Positions 1 through 7,520 of a stretch of DNA of 7,836 nt are shown here, one piece after another. The notes beneath the pieces are model-generated. The model was not told the DNA's origin and did not search any database. It saw only the letters and a program-made list of their open reading frames with translations. The stretch comes from Bacteroidota bacterium (GTDB lineage Bacteria; Bacteroidota; Bacteroidia; NORP154). Every line of letters begins with the position of its first letter. Position 1 is the first letter of the stretch. Where the stretch lies: positions 1-7,836 of the forward strand of contig NVRZ01000139.1 in assembly GCA_002401055.1 (NCBI GenBank), written 5' to 3'. The position numbers were made by a program, and so were the translations under genes.

Positions 1-1
1 A

Positions 2-247
2 TTTTCATTGACAGGTAGTTGGAGTTCTAATTCCGACCTTGAAATTAAAATAATTGAAGGTAAAAAGCCGTCACAGAACCCAGAAGTTCCTAGCATTTTT
101 CAACAAATACTCAAATTTAAAATGGCTAGCCTAATACCGGCTTTAATTGAAGATTATAACTTAACCACCTTTAGTGAGTTGACTGGTTCGCCTGCTCTGA
201 ATAGCTTAACAAAATACATTCCGCTTTCCGTCAAAACGTCCAATTGA
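2..247 (+). CDS. Possible C-terminal end of an unidentified plus-strand protein (doubtful)
   Basis: This frame is open from the left edge to a TGA at 245-247, about 81 codons, with the first internal ATG at 8. The first 50 or so codons lie outside the neighbouring gene and favour purines at codon position 1. The peptide looks protein-like, with a hydrophobic/charged stretch around IFQQILKFKMASLIPALIEDY. I do not recognise a family. Against it, the last 94 bases run antisense through the end of the secreted-protein gene, an unusually long convergent overlap. The opposite strand is also open from an ATG near base 96 to the edge, so a lack of stops here is weak evidence. It could be the end of a convergent gene or chance. 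Sequence to the left of the window would decide. Confidence 0.22.
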   Translation, partial: FSLTGSWSSNSDLEIKIIEGKKPSQNPEVPSIFQQILKFKMASLIPALIEDYNLTTFSELTGSPALNSLTKYIPLSVKTSN

Positions 248-2520
248 ACTGTTCCTCTAGATTCTTTCAAGGAAATATACTCCAACATCCTGCCGGTCAA
301 ATCATAGATTTTAACCGAGCCTTTGGTTACGCCCGCCAAATCATATTGAATATTGAGCAACTCACCAAAAGGATTTGGATATGCTTTAAGAGTGCTTGTG
401 TTTAATGTTTTCTCCTCTACACCCACCATAATAGAATCAAATACGCGAAAGAGGTCCAATCCAGCCTCTACAATATGGCCCGACCCGCTCAAGTCAGAAG
501 CTTCTACCACCAGATACATTGTCAAGGCAGGAGTTATATAATCGCTTACCTTAAAGCTATTGTACTTCCAGGAACTGTTGGTGGCCAGCAAAGTGTCATA
601 AACAGTTTGAACTACTACCTCTTGCGTTCCATTGCTAATGCTTATTGTCAAAGAATCATTTCGAGGACTAAATCCGCCATCATTGAAGAACCATTGATAA
701 TATTCAATAAATGGCTCAGTATAATTAAGAAGGTTGAACACGGGCGAAGTTATTTTTGTTGTGCCATCATCCACATCATCATCGCAACACCCACTGCCGC
801 CATTGCCGGTAACAAAGGCCTTTCCTGCACAGTCTCCTGTTATATCATCTTCTGGATTTGCTGGTTCTCCATTATACTCCGTACCAGACAAAGATTCTCT
901 TTCCCATACACCACCCTGGGCATTACCTGAAACAGTCCAGCCAAGATCTAGGGCAAAATCGTCGTAGATACCAGAATCTAGCATCACCACAATGTTTCCC
1001 ATCGCCGAATCCACAAACTGAGAGCTACAATTGGTGACGTAATACCATTTCCCAACTGTAATGCTGTATGTTCCATCAAAAAATCCAGGAATACTAAAGT
1101 TACCTGAAGCATCTGTTGTCTCATTGAAAGTAAAGTCGTTATTGTCAATAACGACCTGTGCATTCTGAATTGGATCGCCAGAATTTGTTTCTATCACCTG
1201 TCCACCAAATGTAAAAGAGGGTTTAATTGTAAGCTGAACATCTTGTATTAACAGTATCCCAGGACTTAGCGTAAGAGTAAAAGTATCTGAAATATATCCG
1301 GGCGCTGAATATACAACCTGATATGAACCGGAATCAGCTACTCCGGTAGCATAGTCTCCTAATGAATCTGTTTCGTCGCTGATTGTAGTGGTTAAAATAC
1401 TAATGGTAGCATTTGTAATTGGCTGTATTGTTAGTTGATCTGTAACCGTTCCTTCTAAATAACATCCTCTTACGTAGTTCGCACCAAGTACGATTAGTCC
1501 ATTGTCAATATCGGAAACAATTACGTTTCCAGAAGGTAGCCACGGGTACACGCCCCACGCTCCATCAAATCCATTTCCAGATGCGGTATGTGTATCATAA
1601 TTGCCAACCTCAATCATGTTGTATGGGTAAGTAACATCATGAATTGTGATTCCATCTCTGTAATAAGAGGTAATCAAGTATTTATTCATAAAATGCGTGT
1701 TATGAGGAATAACTCCCGACCCTGGATTGGATCTTATTCGGCCAACCTCAAAAAAGTTAGCGGTATCTGACACATCGTAAGCGGCTAAAAAGGCGTTGGA
1801 TTTCTCATCAGTAGTGTAGGCAAAGTTCCCATCATCGGATATCCACACATTGTGTGTAAAATCGTTTGGTGTGGCTATAGTACCCAACTCAATAGGATTA
1901 GCTTTGTCTGACACATCAACTGCTACCAACACCCCTGCATTTATAGCGGCACCCCACAGAGTATCGCCCCTAACCATTCCGTCATGAAGATAGAAATCTG
2001 TATATATGCCCAGCTCAATAGGGTTCATTGGGTCCGTCGCCACGTCTAACATGATCGCGCCCCCACCAGCGTGATCAGCTCCAAATATGTAGCAGACGCC
2101 ATTTTCGTCAATAAATAAATTATGTGCCGAAGTAAACGGGTATGTACTTCCCAAAAAAGTTGACATATTTGGAACCGTTAGATTAGGCAAATTGCTGAGA
2201 TCAACAATTAACATTCCATCACTTGCCTCGTTGGTAACAAACGCGTGCTTGCCCCATACTTTAATGTCTCTCCAGGTAGTAGATGGCCCAGTTATATTGA
2301 ACAGCTCGTTGGGGATTGCCGGGTCTGAAATGTCAATTATTTTAAAAGAATTAGCATAGCCAACAAGGGCATATTCATTACCCGCCGTATCAACATATCC
2401 CCATATATCACTTAAATTCTGCGGATAATCCAAGCTTCCCAGTTGCGTCATATTCAACTGTGCACTCGTGTTAAATCCCAACAATGCACATGCAATCAAC
2501 GTCAATAAATTCTTCCTCAT
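154..2520 (-). CDS. Secreted choice-of-anchor B family protein with T9SS type A sorting domain
   Basis: This is a 788-residue secreted or surface protein, with no enzymatic residues that I recognise. Residues 1-20 form a signal peptide (MRKN, a hydrophobic stretch, then a likely cut after SA before Q21). Residues 21-350 are a choice-of-anchor B / LVIVD-type beta-propeller. Its recurring blade motifs are IIDISDPAIP, MLDVATDPMNPIELG, VDVSDKANPIELG and IHDVTYPYNMIEVG, and it closes with the family hallmark GAWGVYPWLPSGNVIVSDID near 320-339. Two carboxypeptidase-regulatory-like (Ig-fold) modules follow at about 351-432 and 433-515. A jelly-roll-like region with GWTVSG, GVWER and an acidic CCDDDVDDG loop covers about 516-698. 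Residues 708-788 are the T9SS type A C-terminal domain (YPNPF, KIYDLTGR, final KVVKL), which directs export through the outer membrane and is normally removed or used for anchoring. The start is supported because the signal peptide begins at this Met. The gene probably has its own promoter, since 197 bases and a large inverted repeat separate it from parC. The ligand and role are unknown; adhesion or binding is an inference from the architecture. Confidence 0.9.
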   Translation of the reverse strand: MRKNLLTLIACALLGFNTSAQLNMTQLGSLDYPQNLSDIWGYVDTAGNEYALVGYANSFKIIDISDPAIPNELFNITGPSTTWRDIKVWGKHAFVTNEASDGMLIVDLSNLPNLTVPNMSTFLGSTYPFTSAHNLFIDENGVCYIFGADHAGGGAIMLDVATDPMNPIELGIYTDFYLHDGMVRGDTLWGAAINAGVLVAVDVSDKANPIELGTIATPNDFTHNVWISDDGNFAYTTDEKSNAFLAAYDVSDTANFFEVGRIRSNPGSGVIPHNTHFMNKYLITSYYRDGITIHDVTYPYNMIEVGNYDTHTASGNGFDGAWGVYPWLPSGNVIVSDIDNGLIVLGANYVRGCYLEGTVTDQLTIQPITNATISILTTTISDETDSLGDYATGVADSGSYQVVYSAPGYISDTFTLTLSPGILLIQDVQLTIKPSFTFGGQVIETNSGDPIQNAQVVIDNNDFTFNETTDASGNFSIPGFFDGTYSITVGKWYYVTNCSSQFVDSAMGNIVVMLDSGIYDDFALDLGWTVSGNAQGGVWERESLSGTEYNGEPANPEDDITGDCAGKAFVTGNGGSGCCDDDVDDGTTKITSPVFNLLNYTEPFIEYYQWFFNDGGFSPRNDSLTISISNGTQEVVVQTVYDTLLATNSSWKYNSFKVSDYITPALTMYLVVEASDLSGSGHIVEAGLDLFRVFDSIMVGVEEKTLNTSTLKAYPNPFGELLNIQYDLAGVTKGSVKIYDLTGRMLEYISLKESRGTVQLDVLTESGMYFVKLFRAGEPVNSLKVVKL

Positions 2521-2542
2521 CTGATCTATTTTAAATTTTTGA

Positions 2543-2585
2543 AGTCCTAAAGTACTAAATCTAGTCCTTAGCTTCTTTAAAGAAG
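2543..2585. promoter_or_regulatory. Palindrome and spaced direct repeats upstream of the secreted-protein gene
   Basis: A perfect 14-base palindrome, CTTCTTTAAAGAAG, lies at 2572-2585. Two direct copies of AGTCCT start at 2543 and 2563, exactly 20 bases (about two helical turns) apart, with the small palindrome AGTACT between them at 2551-2556. On the minus strand all of this sits within the 65 bases before the ATG at 2520, where a promoter and operator would be expected. TAGATTTA (2556-2563, minus) is one base off the Bacteroidota -7 consensus TAnnTTTG, but I see no matching -33 element. The repeats are seen directly. Their role as an operator is inference, because short AT-rich palindromes also arise by chance. 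Confidence 0.3.
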
Positions 2586-2623
2586 ACGCGAATATGGGTA
2601 TTTGGATGCTTCATATTAATGCG

Positions 2624-2701
2624 CCCTTCGGCTCCGCTCAGGGTGCGCCAACAAGGTAATTGGGTAGTCCCGAGTACAGCACCTTGAGCGGAGCCGAAGG
2701 G
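2624..2701. repeat. Extragenic inverted repeat, 23-base arms, with 32-base loop
   Basis: The arms at 2624-2646 and 2679-2701 are reverse complements at 22 of 23 positions. The core on the plus strand of the right arm is TGAGCGGAGCCGAAGGG. The left arm and its flank also fold locally, because GCGC at 2621-2624 pairs with GCGC at 2645-2648. The element is clearly more GC-rich than its surroundings. Sequences of the type CTGAGCGGAGYCGAAGG recur as extragenic repeats in many Bacteroidota and other genomes, from my knowledge of such genomes; their function is not settled. Translated, they give the familiar spurious peptides PERSRR and LSGAEG. It starts 17 bases past the parC stop, so the transcript could form a strong stem there that blocks 3' exonucleases or slows polymerase. 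No U-tract follows it on the minus strand, so it is not a textbook intrinsic terminator. Confidence 0.85.
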
Positions 2702-2718
2702 TACCTCTTCCCAACAAT

Positions 2719-5580
2719 CTACAGATCCAGCGTGATCTGTGAATCATCACCTCCCTTCTTAGGCTTCTTTGATGGCTTTGAAGGCTCAGAATCCGCTTCA
2801 TCCTTTTCTGAAGCTTCTGCTGCATCCTCTTCTTCAGATTCAGAATCATCATCTACAGGCTCTTCTGCCCCAATATCTACAACTTCAGGCGCATCATCGT
2901 TTAATTCTGATTCTTCGATTTCCTCTTCTTCGGGGTCTTCCTCTATGGATTCCAGAATTTCAATGCTTTTTATTTTATGCTGTGAAACCCGATTACCAGC
3001 GGCTTTAAATCCCTTAATTCCAATAAAACTCGCAAGTTCAATTTTTTCATTGGCTCTATCCTTTCCCGACTTGATTTTAGAAAAAACAACCTCAACAGCT
3101 GGCTTTGCATCTGTTGTTGCATGTTCTAGGAAAGAATCCGCATGCTCGGTGATAAATAGAACTTTCCTACTTACTCCTTCAACAAGGAATCGTTTTGCAA
3201 AAAAGTGTTTCTTGGATCCATCATAATGTATAGCTGTTACTGGGCGATTCGAATTCCACTTTTCAATTAGGATCATATCCTCATCAAAATGATTGGATAA
3301 GCTGAAGCTATTAAGTTCATAATGCCCAGATTGCGTAATCGTAAGGATCTTGTCATCAGCCAGGAACTCTCCAAGGAAATCACCCCTTTCATCAACATTA
3401 AGACGTTGTACGGTGTCATCAAACCATATTTTTCTGGCACCAAGTGTAGAAACGCCTTTCTCTTTTAAGATGATCTTAGAAACAGAGTTTTTACTCAGTA
3501 TATTTCCTCCAGCTCCCCTGCCTTTAATAACAACCTCGCCAAAATCCAACTCAAATCTTAACTTCTTCAATCGGGCCTTTGGCCTTAAATTCACGATTAA
3601 TACTTCCGATTCTCCGTTCGGATTGGCTGTAAAGTACATGATCTTAGATCCTTCCTTCCCTTTTGTTAGCAAGTACTCTTTATCCCTGGTGACTCCAGTA
3701 ACCGCAAAGCGTTTCATCATTACATTGCCTCTGGCACCATCCTGATAAATCATGTTATATATGGTTCGGCTGTCCGATTTCTTGAATACGCCAAGGTGAA
3801 CAATATCCTTGCCTACAAAAGTCTTACTCGTAATTTTGGATACCAACATGACTCCGTCGGCTCTAAAGAAAATGATATCATCAATATCAGAGCAATCGCA
3901 TACATACTCATCTTTTCTCATCCCAAAGCCCGCAAAGCCCTCCTCTCTATTAACATACAGCTTTACATTGTCAACCGCGACTTTCGCGGCAATAATATTC
4001 TCAAAAGACTTTATTTCTGTCTTTCGCTTTCTCTCTGCACCGTATTTTTTCTTGAGCTCTTTATAATAATCTACTGCGTAGTCAGTCAGGTTTTTGAGAT
4101 AGTGCTTAATCTCCTTTAAGCCCGCCTCAATTTTTTTGATATTGTCATCCGCTTTGTTTGCATCAAACTTGGAAATTCTCTTGATCTTAATTTCAGTAAG
4201 CCTAATAATATCATCTTCTGTAACCTCCTGTTTTAGATTGGCGATATGCGGCTTCAATCCTTTCTGAATGGCCTTGATAACGGACTCCCAGGTTTCGGCT
4301 TCTTCAATGTCGCGATAAATTCTCTTCTCAATAAAGATTCTCTCTAACGAAAGGAAGTGCCACTGATTCTCTAGCTCTTTCTTTTTAATCTCAAGCTCAA
4401 GCTTTAAGAGGTCAATCGTCCTTTGGGCTGAGATTTTCAAAATTTCATCCACTCCGATAAACTTCGGCCTATCGTCTTCAATTATGCAAGAATTAGGAGA
4501 AATTGAATTCTCGCAATCAGTAAATGCATAAAGTGCGTCAATGGTCTTGTCAGGAGATGTACCTGATGGAAGATGGATAATAATTTCCACATTCTCAGCG
4601 GTATTGTCTTCAACTTTCTTAACCTTAATCTTGCCTTTGTCATTTGCCCGAATGATGCTATCAATCAAAGATGTAGTTGTGCTCCCAAATGGAAGTTCTG
4701 TTATGATCAGCGATTTTTTATCAAGCTGACTAATTTTGGCTCTTACCCGAATTTTTCCACCCCGGATTCCTTGGTTATACTGTGAGAAATCCGCCAACCC
4801 TCCAGTTGGGAAATCAGGCAGAATTTCAAATTTTCTACCACGCAGAGCTTTTATTGAAGCATCAATAAGCTCATTAAAGTTATGGGGCATGATCTTGCAG
4901 GCGAGTCCAACTGCTATTCCTTCAACACCCTGAGCGAGTAACAAAGGAAATTTCATTGGAAGTACTACTGGTTCCTTGCTCCTGCCATCATAAGATGGAG
5001 TCCACTCCGTAGTTTTAGCATTGAATGCTACCTCAAGCGCAAATTTTGACAACCGGGCTTCAATATACCTGGGTGCCGCCGCAGAATCTCCAGTTAGGAT
5101 GTTACCCCAGTTACCCTGCATATCAATTAGTAAGTCCTTCTGACCTAACTGAACCAATGCATCACCTATGGAAGCATCACCATGTGGATGATACTTCATT
5201 GTATTTCCTATGAGATTGGCAACTTTATGATACCGACCATCATCTAGTTCTTTGAGTGAATGAAGAATTCTTCGCTGTACCGGCTTTAGGCCATCATTAA
5301 CGGCTGGGACCGCTCTTTCTAGGATAACATAAGACGCATAATCCAGAAACCAATTCTGGTACATACCAGTTACATGGATGACATCTGATGAACCAGATTG
5401 CGCAATAGTGAAAGTCTCTTCAACAGGATTATCAACTTCGGACTCATCAGGGTCAGCTTCCTTCTTGTCTGCAGCAGTTTCTTCAGTTTCCTGATCATCT
5501 GGAGTCTCCTCAGGCTCTTGCCCTTCGTCACCTTCCGGTAAACCCTCTTCTTCCTCTTCTGGTTTTTCCTCGTCTATCAT
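2719..5580 (-). CDS. parC: DNA topoisomerase IV subunit A (ParC)
   Basis: ParC is the DNA-cleaving subunit of topoisomerase IV (ParC2ParE2), which decatenates sister chromosomes and relaxes supercoils. Of 953 residues, 1-65 are an acidic low-complexity head. The breakage-reunion domain follows (VTGMYQNWFLDYASYVI, then GLKPVQRRIL at 97-106, then KYHPHGDASIGDALV at 129-143). The catalytic tyrosine is Tyr172 in AAAPRYIEARL. The tower region contains GIAVGLACKIMPHN (221-234), and a charged coiled coil spans about 390-520. A beta-pinwheel C-terminal domain covers about 535-865, without the canonical GyrA box QRRGGKG, which favours ParC over GyrA. An acidic tail (871-932), a basic KPSKKPKK patch and a terminal QITLDL complete it. 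It is much longer than E. coli ParC (about 750), mainly through the two tails and the CTD. The start lies 15 bases after the parE stop; the next in-frame Met is residue 73, inside the conserved region. The gene is co-transcribed with parE. Confidence 0.96.
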   Translation of the reverse strand: MIDEEKPEEEEEGLPEGDEGQEPEETPDDQETEETAADKKEADPDESEVDNPVEETFTIAQSGSSDVIHVTGMYQNWFLDYASYVILERAVPAVNDGLKPVQRRILHSLKELDDGRYHKVANLIGNTMKYHPHGDASIGDALVQLGQKDLLIDMQGNWGNILTGDSAAAPRYIEARLSKFALEVAFNAKTTEWTPSYDGRSKEPVVLPMKFPLLLAQGVEGIAVGLACKIMPHNFNELIDASIKALRGRKFEILPDFPTGGLADFSQYNQGIRGGKIRVRAKISQLDKKSLIITELPFGSTTTSLIDSIIRANDKGKIKVKKVEDNTAENVEIIIHLPSGTSPDKTIDALYAFTDCENSISPNSCIIEDDRPKFIGVDEILKISAQRTIDLLKLELEIKKKELENQWHFLSLERIFIEKRIYRDIEEAETWESVIKAIQKGLKPHIANLKQEVTEDDIIRLTEIKIKRISKFDANKADDNIKKIEAGLKEIKHYLKNLTDYAVDYYKELKKKYGAERKRKTEIKSFENIIAAKVAVDNVKLYVNREEGFAGFGMRKDEYVCDCSDIDDIIFFRADGVMLVSKITSKTFVGKDIVHLGVFKKSDSRTIYNMIYQDGARGNVMMKRFAVTGVTRDKEYLLTKGKEGSKIMYFTANPNGESEVLIVNLRPKARLKKLRFELDFGEVVIKGRGAGGNILSKNSVSKIILKEKGVSTLGARKIWFDDTVQRLNVDERGDFLGEFLADDKILTITQSGHYELNSFSLSNHFDEDMILIEKWNSNRPVTAIHYDGSKKHFFAKRFLVEGVSRKVLFITEHADSFLEHATTDAKPAVEVVFSKIKSGKDRANEKIELASFIGIKGFKAAGNRVSQHKIKSIEILESIEEDPEEEEIEESELNDDAPEVVDIGAEEPVDDDSESEEEDAAEASEKDEADSEPSKPSKKPKKGGDDSQITLDL

Positions 5581-5595
5581 TGTAAGCTCATAACC

Positions 5596-7452
5596 TTAGA
5601 CTGCAGCTGCAGCCTTTTCGTTAATCTCTTTTTCCACAACAAGATTGTCTATGATAAACTCTTGTCGCTGTGGCGTATTCTTACCCATATAAAATTCCAA
5701 CATCTTTTGAATTGTAGATTCTTTACCAATGATCACAGGATCCAATCGAATATCCTTGCCAATAAAGTGCTTAAACTCATTTGGTGAAATCTCACCAAGT
5801 CCTTTAAATCGAGTGATTTCAGGATTCGCTCCCACCTTTTTCATCGCAATCACTTTCTCTTTGTCATTATAGCAGTAGTGAGTTTCCCTTTTGTTTCTTA
5901 CCCTAAACAATGGCGTTTGCAGAATGTACAAATGGCCATTCTTCACCAGATCAGGGAAAAACTGAAGAAAGAAAGTAATTAGCAACAGGCGAATGTGCAT
6001 TCCATCTACATCAGCATCGGTGGCAAGCACTATATTATTATAACGAAGGCCCTCCAGCCCATCTTCAATATTCAATGCAGATTGCAAGAGATTAAACTCT
6101 TCATTTTCGTATACTATCTTTTTGGTGAGCCCATAACAATTTAATGGCTTCCCTTTTAAACTAAATACGGCTTGAGATTTTACATCTCTCGTTTTGGTTA
6201 TGGATCCACTTGCCGAATCACCCTCGGTAATAAAAAGAGTTGACTCCAGCTTTAGCTCATGATCCGTGTTGTAGTGTACCTTGCAATCGCGTAATTTCTT
6301 GTTATGAAGACTGGCTTTCTTGGCTCTGTCCCGTGCAAGTTTACGGATACCAGACATTTCTTTCCTTTCTTTTTCTGATCTGGTAATCTTTAGCTGCAAT
6401 GCCTCCGAAGCCTCAGGATTCTTGTGTAGATAATTATCTAATTCTTTCTTTAAAAAATCGCCAATAAATGCACGCATAGACTGTCCGCCAGGCTCGATAT
6501 CCTGACTTCCTAACTTCGTTTTGGTTTGAGATTCAAAAATGGGCTCTATCACTTTCACGCTGACGGCTGCCACAATTGACGACCTGATATCCACCGCCTC
6601 GTAGTCTTTTTTGTAATATTCTCTAATCGTCTTAACAATAGCCTCCCTAAAAGCACCTTGATGTGTACCTCCTTGTGTCGTATGTTGTCCATTGACAAAT
6701 GACGAATACTCTTCACCATAGGAAGAACCATGGGTCATGGCCACTTCAATATCCTCACCTTTCAGATGGATGATTGGATATAATATTTCACCACTAAGTC
6801 CCTCTTGCAAAAGATCCTTTAGCCCGTTTTCGGAGATGAACTTCTTATCGTTAAAATTTAGCGTTAATCCCGGATTCAGATAGGCGTAATTCCACAACAT
6901 TTTTTCAACGTAATCATTGATAAAATGGAATTTGCCGAAAATTGCTTCATCAGGTATGAACTCAACCCTGGTTCCTTTTCTCTTTGAAGACTTGATGATC
7001 TTATCATCGTCCAACAACTCCCCTTGGCTGAAAACTGAGATTTTCATCTTATCCTCTCTTACCGATTGAATCTTGAAATTAACAGATAGGGCATTTACAG
7101 CCTTTGTACCAACTCCATTCAGACCTACTGATTTTTTAAACGCCTGCGTATCATATTTTGCACCTGTGTTGATAATAGAGACGCAATCATTGACTTTCCC
7201 TAGCGGAATACCTCTACCATAATCACGAACTGTTACCACATTGTCCTTGATAGAGATGTCTATCATTTTACCGTGGCCCATTACGTGTTCATCAATACTA
7301 TTATCGATGACTTCCTTGAGAAGAATATAAATACCATCATCAGGAGCAGAGCCATCCCCGCTCTTTCCAATATACATTCCAGGACGAAAGCGAATGTGTT
7401 CTTTCCAGTCCAGGGACTTTATATCATCTTCTGTATAATTAGCCTCAGCCAT
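5596..7452 (-). CDS. parE: DNA topoisomerase IV subunit B (ParE)
   Basis: ParE is the ATPase subunit of topoisomerase IV; ATP binding closes its N-gate and drives strand passage through the ParC break. The 618 residues match the usual ParE size (E. coli about 630) and lack the large insertion of E. coli GyrB. The GHKL ATPase signatures are EVIDNSIDE with the presumed catalytic Glu47 and Mg-binding Asn51, RDYGRGIP with adenine-contacting Asp77, and the lid [14 protein letters not shown] (110-123). The transducer QTK loop is at 309-311 (QTKTKLG). The TOPRIM metal site comprises [10 protein letters not shown] with Glu410 and [12 protein letters not shown] with Asp479, Asp481 and Asp483. RFKGLGE at 548-554 is the C-terminal core motif, and all key residues are present. 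The start at 7452 fits the family N-terminus ([12 protein letters not shown] at 18-29). The gene is first in a parE-parC operon, behind a control region with DnaA-box-like sites. Confidence 0.96.
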   Translation of the reverse strand: MAEANYTEDDIKSLDWKEHIRFRPGMYIGKSGDGSAPDDGIYILLKEVIDNSIDEHVMGHGKMIDISIKDNVVTVRDYGRGIPLGKVNDCVSIINTGAKYDTQAFKKSVGLNGVGTKAVNALSVNFKIQSVREDKMKISVFSQGELLDDDKIIKSSKRKGTRVEFIPDEAIFGKFHFINDYVEKMLWNYAYLNPGLTLNFNDKKFISENGLKDLLQEGLSGEILYPIIHLKGEDIEVAMTHGSSYGEEYSSFVNGQHTTQGGTHQGAFREAIVKTIREYYKKDYEAVDIRSSIVAAVSVKVIEPIFESQTKTKLGSQDIEPGGQSMRAFIGDFLKKELDNYLHKNPEASEALQLKITRSEKERKEMSGIRKLARDRAKKASLHNKKLRDCKVHYNTDHELKLESTLFITEGDSASGSITKTRDVKSQAVFSLKGKPLNCYGLTKKIVYENEEFNLLQSALNIEDGLEGLRYNNIVLATDADVDGMHIRLLLITFFLQFFPDLVKNGHLYILQTPLFRVRNKRETHYCYNDKEKVIAMKKVGANPEITRFKGLGEISPNEFKHFIGKDIRLDPVIIGKESTIQKMLEFYMGKNTPQRQEFIIDNLVVEKEINEKAAAAV

Positions 7453-7502
7453 AAGTTTTAACGCAACAATGATTCTAAAAACCCGCCAATTCCGACGGAT
7501 TA

Positions 7503-7510
7503 CAAAAATA
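7503..7510 (-). promoter_or_regulatory. Candidate -7 element of the parE-parC promoter
   Basis: On the minus strand this reads TATTTTTG, an exact match to the TAnnTTTG -7 consensus of Bacteroidota housekeeping promoters. It lies 50 bases before the parE ATG, giving a plausible leader of roughly 45 bases. It sits in an AT-rich run (7503-7524). The expected TTG-type -33 element about 19-21 bases upstream is not evident, so it is a half-match only. Confidence 0.4.
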
Positions 7511-7520
7511 TATATTTAGA

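Noticed and set aside
124..149. Terminator after the secreted-protein gene around the GGCTAGCC palindrome
   Set aside because: Only very short GC pairings (GCC/GGC or the 8-base palindrome) can form, with no convincing stem and U-tract.
475..930. Plus-strand open frame of 151 codons inside the secreted-protein gene
   Set aside because: It lies wholly within a convincing gene on the other strand with clear domains, has no recognisable domain of its own, and is best explained as a shadow.
2616..2852. Minus-strand frame ending in a PERSRR peptide
   Set aside because: It reads the inverted repeat plus an out-of-frame part of the parC tail. PERSRR is a well-known artefact of this repeat type, not a protein.
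2660..3226. Long Ser-rich open frame on the plus strand (188 codons)
   Set aside because: It is antisense to the acidic ParC tail: GAA/GAT/GAG runs read backwards as Ser/Phe/Leu codons with few stops, and its start lies in the extragenic repeat. The low complexity is a by-product.
3350..4119. Several plus-strand frames opposite the ParC C-terminal domain and coiled coil
   Set aside because: All are antisense to well-conserved ParC coding sequence and overlap one another, so they are shadows.
2719..7452. Gyrase (gyrB-gyrA) rather than topoisomerase IV
   Set aside because: The A subunit lacks the GyrA box, the B subunit is ParE-sized without the GyrB insertion, and the pair is adjacent as parE-parC, an arrangement I associate with Bacteroidota. 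A whole-genome check for separate gyrA and gyrB would settle it.
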